Source: Oscillospiraceae bacterium (GTDB lineage Bacteria > Bacillota_A > Clostridia > Oscillospirales > CAG-272). From it: a stretch of 32,860 bases of DNA. The translations under genes were made by a program, and so were the position numbers. The notes below the pieces were generated by a model. That model did not search any database and was not told where the DNA came from. It saw nothing but the letters and a program-made list of their open reading frames with translations. Shown one piece after another: positions 22,940 through 29,613 of the stretch (position 1 is the stretch's first letter; each line of letters opens with the position of its first letter). Location of the stretch: assembly GCA_015063445.1 (NCBI GenBank), contig SVUD01000021.1, forward strand, positions 1-32,860, read 5' to 3'.

Positions 22940-24307
22940 TTAGCGTTCGATTGCAGAGTTGAGCCAAAGCACAGTGTATCTGTCCTTCAAGTCTTTTGCG
23001 TACTTGATAGCGTCCCGAATTTTCTCGTCTGAGTATCCGCTCTTAAATTCGTCTATGGAAAGCTCTGACGAATTAAGCATATCAAGAATTTTTTCGGGAG
23101 TCGGAGAGTCTTTAAGGACGGCTTTTATTTCATTCCATTTCTTAAGGTATACCGAGGATTTATCCTCAAATATCCAGCCGAGCTTTTCCTGAGTCTCAAT
23201 AACACCCTCCGCAACCGTTTGGTTCTCACCGTTTCCGTAAACGCGTCGTATTTCCTTTTTCCACGCCTCAAAATCAAAGGCTTTTATCTTCGGCGCGTCA
23301 ATTTTGAGAAGCTGTTCTCTAATTAGGGCGGTAACGTACGTAGAATAGGCAACGTCGATACCGTGTGAGAAATAAAACTCGTTGCGAAGAACGCCGATAA
23401 CCTCGAAGAAGTGCGAGAGATGATGCTCACTGCCCGAGGCTGGACGGGAATTGCCCATATAAGCCATAGCGATACCGACTATGACGAGGGCGCGCATAAG
23501 GAAGGCAACGCTTTTTTCGTCACGGGATATAATTTTTTCGCCCATTTTTGACACGCTCTCAACGGTTTGGTACGTTAAATTATAGATATAGTCGCAAAGA
23601 GGCTCTCCGTTAACAAGAGCGCTGAGCCGCCAGTCGTTAAGGCAGCTGTACTTTCCTATTATATCTCCGTAGCCCGCCTTAAGCATTTCGATAGGGGCGT
23701 TTTTAATAATCGAGGTATCGGCAATTATAGCCGCGGGAACTGCCGCATTCGTGGTTATCTTCATACCGCCGAAGAGCATTGCGGCGCCCTTTGATGCGTA
23801 ACCGTCCATAGACGGAGCCGTCGCTACGATATAATAAGGAAGTCCCGCGCCGAAGCTCACGTGCTTGCAAAGGTCGTTTATAACGCCCGAGCCTACGCCG
23901 ACGATAAGGTCGGTTTTATCCGTCAGGCGAGCTTCAAGCTCTGCTACCGCCGCCTCGTTGGGAATCAGGACGCCCTCGCCCTCAAAGATAAGGTAGGACT
24001 CAATTTTATCGCCGAGAAGCGAGAAAACACGCTCTCCGCCTGCGCGGTGGGTATTTTTATCAGAAACGAGAACTATGCTTTTATATTTTTTGCAAAGATG
24101 GGGAAGCTCATTTATAGCTCCGTTCCTTATAACGACGCTTTCAATGTCGCACGTATGCGCAATTCCGCAAGGACAGTCGTTTTTTGTTCCAAGAAGCTCC
24201 GAGACGTCGGTAAGCTCACTGTCGAGCCGTGGCTCCGGTGCTTCGTCAAGCGGTGTTTTGCGCTGAGCGAGAGTTTCGTCAGGGTCAAAATCGAACACTT
24301 TTCTCAT
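22940..24307 (-). CDS. egsA: sn-glycerol-1-phosphate dehydrogenase homologue (EgsA/AraM)
   Basis: 455 residues of the iron/zinc-dependent dehydroquinate-synthase-like superfamily. GVGSGVINDLCK (NAD-binding), TAPSMDGYAS, AGYGDIIGKYS (metal Asp) and SRPASGSEHHLSHFFE (metal His residues) are the signatures of bacterial AraM/EgsA. The enzyme reduces dihydroxyacetone phosphate to sn-glycerol-1-phosphate; in Bacillus this feeds heptaprenylglyceryl phosphate synthesis. It is ~60 residues longer than Bacillus EgsA, mainly an N-terminal region with a CPCGIAHTCD cysteine cluster (residues ~45-54). It has its own promoter at 24361-24389, and GGAG precedes the ATG at 11 bases. Confidence 0.82.
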   Translation of the reverse strand: MRKVFDFDPDETLAQRKTPLDEAPEPRLDSELTDVSELLGTKNDCPCGIAHTCDIESVVIRNGAINELPHLCKKYKSIVLVSDKNTHRAGGERVFSLLGDKIESYLIFEGEGVLIPNEAAVAELEARLTDKTDLIVGVGSGVINDLCKHVSFGAGLPYYIVATAPSMDGYASKGAAMLFGGMKITTNAAVPAAIIADTSIIKNAPIEMLKAGYGDIIGKYSCLNDWRLSALVNGEPLCDYIYNLTYQTVESVSKMGEKIISRDEKSVAFLMRALVIVGIAMAYMGNSRPASGSEHHLSHFFEVIGVLRNEFYFSHGIDVAYSTYVTALIREQLLKIDAPKIKAFDFEAWKKEIRRVYGNGENQTVAEGVIETQEKLGWIFEDKSSVYLKKWNEIKAVLKDSPTPEKILDMLNSSELSIDEFKSGYSDEKIRDAIKYAKDLKDRYTVLWLNSAIER

Positions 24308-24360
24308 ATAATAACGCTCCAGGTTTGGTATGATTTGGCTGAAAGCTCAATACAGAAAGA

Positions 24361-24389
24361 ATTATAGCACAATCCAAGCTTGTTTTCAA
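24361..24389 (-). promoter_or_regulatory. Sigma-A promoter for the glycerol-1-phosphate dehydrogenase gene
   Basis: TTGAAA (24384-24389), 17-base spacer, TATAAT (24361-24366) on the minus strand. The -35 box lies only 30 bases from that of the divergent T-box promoter. Confidence 0.8.
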
Positions 24390-24419
24390 GGAGAATGAAG
24401 TAAAAAAAACATAAAATAC

Positions 24420-24448
24420 TTGACAAATCAAAAAACCTGTGCTACAAT
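24420..24448 (+). promoter_or_regulatory. Sigma-A promoter of the leucine T-box operon
   Basis: TTGACA (24420-24425), 17-base spacer, TACAAT (24443-24448). Transcription should begin near 24455. Confidence 0.88.
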
Positions 24449-24454
24449 TATTCA

Positions 24455-24730
24455 CATCATAAACGCGGTGAAGCGGAATAGTAAGCATATATCTTCGCTC
24501 TCAGAGAAATGCCGGTTGGTGCGAGGCACGAGGAGGATTTTGCGGAACTCGCCGTGGAGCGGCTGCCATGAAAGGAGTAGTGGCAGACGGGAACTCCCGT
24601 AACAGAGTTAAGATGTGTCAGCATCTGAGGCGCATCCGTAAGGATGAAGAAGAGTGGTACCGCGGAAACATATTCAGTACGTTTTCGTCTCTTTGTATAA
24701 TCAGGGGGATGAGAGCGTTTTTTTGTTTTT
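24455..24730 (+). ncRNA. T-box riboswitch, probable leucine specifier (CUC)
   Basis: T-box sequence AGAGTGGTACCGCGG at 24651-24665. Stem I shows the AGTA motif (24480-24483), AGAGA followed by the distal loop GCCGGTTGGTGCGAGGC, and GGAA-CTC-G. The codon at 24548-24550 (CUC, Leu) is followed by one purine and the lower stem, as in known T-boxes. UGGU in the bulge would pair with discriminator A, as in tRNA-Leu. The terminator is CGTTTTCGTC (24680-24689) with GATGAGAGCG (24708-24717) plus T7. Uncharged tRNA-Leu is expected to allow read-through into the genes at 24776 and 26166. Confidence 0.88.
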
Positions 24731-24775
24731 AGGAAGTCTCTCCTCGAATTTTTTAATCTGAAAGGAAAGAAGAAA

Positions 24776-26164
24776 ATGAGAAAGATCAATATCGCAGACG
24801 TTACACTAAAAAAGCTTTCGGAGGATAGAGCGGTTTCGCTGCTCTTCCGTGAAAAATCGGCAATCGCAAGCTGTGTTGACAGACTTGGTATAGATTGCGT
24901 CGAGCTTCCCGCGGTGAAAAACGTTCGCGAGGACTCTATCATATATAAAACGATTGCAAAGAGCGTGGAGAATGCGGCGCTTGCCATTCCCGTAGGATTT
25001 TCCAAGGACGAGGCTCAGGTTGCGTGGGAATGCGTTAAGGACGCAAAGCATCCCCGACTTCAGATAGAGCTTCCCGTCTCGACCATTCAAATGGAATATA
25101 CCTACCATATGAAGCAGGATAAGATGCTTACGAAGATTGAGGAGCTTACCGCCTTTGCGAAGACTCTTAATTCGGACGTGGAGTTTGTTCTCCTTGACGC
25201 AACGAGAGCTGACGTTGATTTTATCATCTCCGCGGCAAAGCTTGCAACGGAAAACGGAGCTACTCTTATAACCTTATGCGACAATGCGGGAGAGTCCACG
25301 CCAAAGGCGATAGGAAAGCTCGTTGAAACTGTAAAGACTTCGCTGAGCGTTCCCGTATACGTTCAGGTTTCAGACAGAACAAATATGGCGGTAGCCTCGG
25401 CGTTTGCCGCGGTAGAGAGCGGCGCTGACGGACTTAAGTGCGCAATAGCGGGTAAGGACTCGCTTCTTTCGGGCGAGATTTCCGACGCTTTGAGTATTTG
25501 CGGCTCGGAGATAGGCGCGGAGATTAATATCAACAACACTAAAATTCATTCGAGCATCGACGATCTTCTTTCGAGTATCAATCACGAAGCTCACGAGAGC
25601 GAGGAATCGGTGAGCGACAGAAAAAATATACTTCTCGATTCGGATTCGACCGTCGCTCAGGTAGCGAAGGCTGCTACAATGCTTGGATATGAGCTTTCGG
25701 ACGAGGATGTCGGAAACGTATATAAGGCGCTTCTCCAGGTATGCGAGAAGAAGGGCGCTGTCGGCTCGAAGGAGTTCGAGGCTCTTATAGCCAGCTCGGC
25801 TATGCAAGCGCCCTCTACCTATCACTTTGAAAACTATACGACCACGAGCAGTAATATATCAAACGCAATGACGCAGATAGCTCTTAAGTGCGACGGAGAG
25901 ATGATTTACGGAGTAAGCTCGGGTGACGGTCCTATCGACTCGGCATTCCTTGCGATAGAGCAGTGCATCGGGCATCATTATGAGCTTGACGATTTTCAGG
26001 TTCAGGCGGTAACCGAGGGAAAAGAGGCTCTCGGCTCGGCTCTCGTAAGACTTCGCTATAACGGAAAGCTCTACTCGGGCAACGGAACGTCTACCGACAT
26101 TATCGCGGCAAGTATAAGAGCGTATATAAACGCCCTCAACAAAATAGTGTTTGAGGAGGCGTAA
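24776..26164 (+). CDS. LeuA-like protein with intact leucine-regulatory domain but degenerate catalytic site
   Basis: 462 residues. Residues 1-~270 align with the HMGL/2-isopropylmalate synthase TIM barrel, but the hallmark DTTLRDGEQ is DVTLKKLSE (residues 8-16). The metal-binding H-x-H of H-x-H-(N/D)-D is Q197-V-S199, and the NGIGERAGN loop is AGKDSLLSG. Only LCDNAG (167-172) is kept. Residues ~349-462 are a well-preserved LeuA dimer/allosteric domain (SSGDGPIDSAFLAIE, GNGTSTDIIAAS). Isopropylmalate synthesis is therefore unlikely; a leucine-sensing or structural role is inferred. The ATG follows AAAGGAAAG, directly after the leucine T-box. The next gene begins one base after the stop, with GGAGG inside this gene. 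Confidence 0.8.
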   Translation: MRKINIADVTLKKLSEDRAVSLLFREKSAIASCVDRLGIDCVELPAVKNVREDSIIYKTIAKSVENAALAIPVGFSKDEAQVAWECVKDAKHPRLQIELPVSTIQMEYTYHMKQDKMLTKIEELTAFAKTLNSDVEFVLLDATRADVDFIISAAKLATENGATLITLCDNAGESTPKAIGKLVETVKTSLSVPVYVQVSDRTNMAVASAFAAVESGADGLKCAIAGKDSLLSGEISDALSICGSEIGAEININNTKIHSSIDDLLSSINHEAHESEESVSDRKNILLDSDSTVAQVAKAATMLGYELSDEDVGNVYKALLQVCEKKGAVGSKEFEALIASSAMQAPSTYHFENYTTTSSNISNAMTQIALKCDGEMIYGVSSGDGPIDSAFLAIEQCIGHHYELDDFQVQAVTEGKEALGSALVRLRYNGKLYSGNGTSTDIIAASIRAYINALNKIVFEEA

Positions 26165-26165
26165 G

Positions 26166-28628
26166 ATGAAAATAGTATTTTCAACAAAGAACGTAAGCCG
26201 CCCTTCGTTCCTTGATACGTGTCGGTACGCTTACGATTACGGCTTTGAGGGCTTCGAGATTTACGATGCGGTGAAGGAAAGAGGCGCTCATTACGACAGT
26301 ATACTCAGGCGCGACCGCATCGCAGACGCCAAAAGGAAGCTTATAAACAGAGGGCTTTCAATTTCGGCGCTTCGTATGCCGGAGGCTATTGATAGCGTGA
26401 ATACCGATGCGGCGCTCGTTGAAAGATACGTTGAGATGGCGGCGTTTTCGGGTGTTGAGAACGTTATAGTCAAGCTTGACGGTAACATAGCCTTCGATAT
26501 TCTTGACGAAAAGCTTGCCGCGGCGGTAAAGAGGGCTGAGGCATCCGACGTAAATATTCTTTTTGAAACGGTTGGCTATCTTGCAAATACCGAAAACGTA
26601 ATATCGGTAATTAATCATTTCGCTTCCGCCGCGATAGGCGCGTCGTGGAACGTGAGAGGTACGTATTTTGATGCGGGCGAGACGGCTGAGGCAACCATAA
26701 AGACCTTGGGCTCGTATATAAAGTACGTGCGTCTTGGCGATATGAAGGACGGTAAGACCGTTCTTATAGGAGAGGGAGATCTCGAGGTTTCAAAGCTTAT
26801 AAACGCTCTTTCGTCTCTTAACTACGAGGGCTTTATAGCGGCTGCGTGGAATGAAGAGATAAGCGACGCTGATATAGTGCTCACTCATTTCGCAAATTAT
26901 ATATCGTCTCTCAACAGAAACAAAAAAACTTTTGATAAGGCTTACTATAACCGCTCTAAAACGGGCACGTACGTGTGGAAAAAGTATGACGTTATAGACG
27001 CCACGTTTTCCGACGTTCTCGATACGATGGTGGAAAACTATCCCGACCAGTACGCCTTTAAATATCCCACGCTCGATTACACGAGAACCTACGAGCAGTT
27101 CCGACGTGACGTTGACGAATGTGCGGCGGCGCTCATATCCCTCGGAGTAAAGGCGGGAGATCACGTTGCCGTATGGGCAACGAACGTTCCTCAGTGGTTT
27201 ATAACCTTCTGGGCAACCACGAAGATCGGCGCCGTTCTCGTTACGGTAAACACGGCGTATAAAATTCACGAGATAGAGTATCTTTTAAAGCAGTCGGATA
27301 CTCATACTCTCGTTATGATAGAGTTCTCTAAGGATATTAATTATAAGGAAATTATTAAGGAGCTTTGCCCCGAGCTTGCGACTCTCGAGGCGGGCAAGCC
27401 TCTTTATTCAAAAAATCTTCCGTTCCTTCGTAACGTTGTAACCGTTGGATTTTCAATGGACGGCTGTCTTACGTGGGAGCAGATGCTTTCACGCTCGGCT
27501 CTCGTGCCTCGCGAGGAGGTTCGCCGCCGCGCTTCTCTCGTTAAGCCCGATGACGTGTGCAATATGCAGTACACCTCGGGTACGACCGGATTCCCGAAGG
27601 GCGTTATGCTCACTCACAGAAATATAGTCAATAACGGAAAGACGATAGGCGACAGAATGGATCTTTCCACCGCGGACCGTATGATGATTCAGGTGCCGAT
27701 GTTCCATTGCTTCGGAATGGTGCTTTCGATGACCTCTATGATGACTCACGGCGGAACGCTTTGCCCTATTCCTTATTTCTCACCGAAATCGTCGCTCTCC
27801 TGCGTGAACGACGAGCGTATAACCTGCTTCAACGGTGTTCCAACGATGTTTATCGCGATGTTTAACCATCCCGACTTTGCAAAGACCGATTTTTCATATA
27901 TGAGAACCGGTATTATGGCGGGCGCAAACTGCCCCGCGGACCTTATGCGCCGAGCGGCAGACGAGATGAATATGCGTGAGATAATATCCGTTTACGGTCA
28001 GACTGAGGCTTCTCCCGGCTGCACTATGGGTGAGGTAAACGAGGATATCGACCACCGTGTTGAAACGGTTGGAAGCGCGTTCCCCGGCGTTGAATGCAAG
28101 ATAATAGACCCCGAAACGGGTAAGGAGCTTCCCGACGGAGAGAGCGGAGAGTTCGTCGCGCGCGGATTTAATATTATGAAGGGCTACTACAAGATGCCCG
28201 AGGCAACCGCTCAGGCAATTGATGCTGAGGGCTGGCTTCATTCGGGCGATATATGTATGAGAACACCCGACGGATATTATAAGGTAACAGGTCGTCTTAA
28301 GGATATGATAATCCGTGGCGGCGAAAATCTTTATCCCCGTGAGATTGAGGAATTCTACCTCACAAATCCGAAGGTGCGTGACGTTCAGGTTGTTGGCGTT
28401 CCCGACGAGAAGTACGGAGAGGAATGCTGCGCTTGGATAATACTGCATAAGGGCGAGGAGGCAGACGAAAACGAGATGCGTGAATACGGAAACGCATCCA
28501 TCGCAAGACATAAGGTGCCGAAGTACTTCATTTTCGTTAACGAATTCCCGATGAATGCCGCAGGTAAGATTTTAAAATACAAGATGCGAGAGGAATCGGT
28601 GGAGAGGCTTGGCATCAAGAAAAGCTAA
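26166..28628 (+). CDS. Fusion: xylose-isomerase-like TIM barrel + AMP-forming acyl-CoA synthetase
   Basis: 820 residues. Residues 1-~258 resemble sugar-phosphate isomerase/epimerase (AP-endonuclease-2-like) TIM barrels, ending in an IGEGDLEVSKLINAL..YEGFIAAAW pattern. The usual metal His/Glu positions look replaced (RLGD for H-x-x-D; AAAW for the last Glu region). Residues ~275-820 are a complete acyl-CoA synthetase: P-loop YTSGTTGFPKGVMLTH (469-484), YGQTEASPG, the motif around GWLHSGDICM, GRLKDMIIRGGENLYP and catalytic Lys 801 (AAGKILKYK). It would make an acyl-CoA from a carboxylate, ATP and CoA. The ATG at 26166 is coupled to the LeuA-like gene. Substrate inferred: a leucine-related branched acid. 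Confidence 0.85.
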   Translation: MKIVFSTKNVSRPSFLDTCRYAYDYGFEGFEIYDAVKERGAHYDSILRRDRIADAKRKLINRGLSISALRMPEAIDSVNTDAALVERYVEMAAFSGVENVIVKLDGNIAFDILDEKLAAAVKRAEASDVNILFETVGYLANTENVISVINHFASAAIGASWNVRGTYFDAGETAEATIKTLGSYIKYVRLGDMKDGKTVLIGEGDLEVSKLINALSSLNYEGFIAAAWNEEISDADIVLTHFANYISSLNRNKKTFDKAYYNRSKTGTYVWKKYDVIDATFSDVLDTMVENYPDQYAFKYPTLDYTRTYEQFRRDVDECAAALISLGVKAGDHVAVWATNVPQWFITFWATTKIGAVLVTVNTAYKIHEIEYLLKQSDTHTLVMIEFSKDINYKEIIKELCPELATLEAGKPLYSKNLPFLRNVVTVGFSMDGCLTWEQMLSRSALVPREEVRRRASLVKPDDVCNMQYTSGTTGFPKGVMLTHRNIVNNGKTIGDRMDLSTADRMMIQVPMFHCFGMVLSMTSMMTHGGTLCPIPYFSPKSSLSCVNDERITCFNGVPTMFIAMFNHPDFAKTDFSYMRTGIMAGANCPADLMRRAADEMNMREIISVYGQTEASPGCTMGEVNEDIDHRVETVGSAFPGVECKIIDPETGKELPDGESGEFVARGFNIMKGYYKMPEATAQAIDAEGWLHSGDICMRTPDGYYKVTGRLKDMIIRGGENLYPREIEEFYLTNPKVRDVQVVGVPDEKYGEECCAWIILHKGEEADENEMREYGNASIARHKVPKYFIFVNEFPMNAAGKILKYKMREESVERLGIKKS

Positions 28629-28634
28629 TAGAGG

Positions 28635-28826
28635 CGGGGCTTAAGGCGTGAAGCTCTTAAAAGAGCATTCACGCAATGAAATTTGCCCTTTCGGGCAAGT
28701 GAAATCGCTTCGCGATGAAATATTTGCTTTGCAAATGTGAAATGTTTGCTGCGCAAACGTGATAATTTTCATTTCATGTAGAGCAGCGAATATGCTTAAA
28801 CGTGAGAAGATAACCGAATAAAAACG
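28635..28826 (+). repeat. Multi-hairpin intergenic repeat, copy 2
   Basis: Starts 6 bases after the ligase-fusion stop. The order of hairpins matches copies 1 and 3: long hairpin at 28647-28674, TTGCCC-TTTC-GGGCAA, ATCGC-TTC-GCGAT, ATTTGC-TTT-GCAAAT, GTTTGC-TGC-GCAAAC. They are separated by GTGAAAT/ATGAAAT, and the tail is ACGTGAGAAGATAACCGAAT. Differences from copy 3 are mostly single bases in loops, for example TGC against TAC. Confidence 0.85.
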
Positions 28827-28832
28827 AAAAAG

Positions 28833-28876
28833 CGGTAGAAGCATTGTCAAGAAAGCAGTGCCTCTACCGTTCTTTT
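28833..28876 (+). terminator. Terminator-like hairpin after repeat copy 2
   Basis: CGGTAGAAGCATTG (28833-28846) pairs at 13 of 14 positions with CAGTGCCTCTACCG (28856-28869), followed by TTCTTTT. Probable end of the leucine T-box operon transcript. Confidence 0.65.
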
Positions 28877-28901
28877 ATCTAAATTTAAAGGAATTAAGGT
28901 T

Positions 28902-28926
28902 GAAAACCTGCGGTTTTCTTCTTTTT
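28902..28926 (+). terminator. Second terminator-like hairpin
   Basis: GAAAACC-TGC-GGTTTTC (28902-28918) followed by TTCTTTTT. The rest of the gene-free stretch to 29027 holds small dyads (GTACATTTGTAC) but no gene. Confidence 0.5.
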
Positions 28927-29027
28927 AATTATAGTTTTTATTCTACCGCCGTTTGCTTCACTCTCGACGTACATTTGTACGCCTTCGGTCGCAAACGACG
29001 CTTTCCGCGCAAAATCCCGTCGCCCCG

Positions 29028-29222
29028 GGGGCTTAGGTATTAGCGTGAAGCTCTTAGAAGAGCATTCACGCAATGAAATTTGCCCTTTCGGGCAAGTGAA
29101 ATCGCTTCGCGATGAAATATTTGCTTTGCAAATGTGAAATGTTTGCTACGCAAACGTGATAAATTTCATTTCACGTAGAGTAAGGCGAGTATGTTAAAAC
29201 GTGAGAAGATAACCGAATAAAA
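29028..29222 (+). repeat. Multi-hairpin intergenic repeat, copy 3
   Basis: Shares the long 5' boundary GGGGCTTAGGTATTAGCGTG with copy 1 (there directly after spoVAE) and the same hairpin order. It lies about 40 bases upstream of the isoleucine T-box promoter, about 200 bases from copy 2 and in the same orientation. Confidence 0.85.
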
Positions 29223-29262
29223 AAGAGCAAAAGAGTTTCTTGAAAAAAATACAAAAAAACTA

Positions 29263-29291
29263 TTGACAAACAAAAAAATCCGTGCTATAAT
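29263..29291 (+). promoter_or_regulatory. Perfect-consensus sigma-A promoter of the isoleucine T-box unit
   Basis: TTGACA (29263-29268), 17-base spacer, TATAAT (29286-29291). Transcription should begin near 29298. Confidence 0.92.
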
Positions 29292-29297
29292 TTCTAC

Positions 29298-29573
29298 AAA
29301 TTTGAATATCACAAAAGACTATGATGAAGACGGTCGGACTGTGAGGCTTACAGAGAGTTGTCGGTTGGTGCGAGACAATAGCGGAGCTTTCCAATGACCT
29401 ATCACTTCTGAGTCGAGGGACCGAAAGCGAAAAGTAAGTAGACTCCTTCCGTAATGCTGCGTAAAGGCAAAGGGCTTGTCAGAGTCCGGAAAGTGACGGA
29501 TTTTTCCGTAATTTGAGTGGTACCGCGGGTTTAGTAACTCGTCTCAAAAAGTATTTTTGAGACGGGTTTTTTG
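29298..29573 (+). ncRNA. T-box riboswitch, probable isoleucine specifier (AUC)
   Basis: T-box sequence GAGTGGTACCGCGG at 29515-29528. Stem I: GACT/AGTC base, GAAG/CTTC lower stem, GGTC/GACC upper stem and distal loop TTGTC-GGTTGGTGCGA-GACAA after AGAGAG. The only 3' loop bases are T-ATC-A, and the codon followed by one purine and the lower stem is ATC at 29401-29403 (Ile). UGGU would pair with discriminator A, as in tRNA-Ile. The terminator is a 13-bp stem (29538-29550 / 29554-29566) followed by T6. Confidence 0.87.
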
Positions 29574-29613
29574 TTTTATTCAAATTAGCTTAAACGCAAA
29601 AGGAGAAAAAACA

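Noticed and set aside
29557..29613. Upstream in-frame start of the HTH-cupin-ligase gene
   Set aside because: It lies in the T-box terminator and has no ribosome site; the ATG at 29614 follows AAAGGAG.
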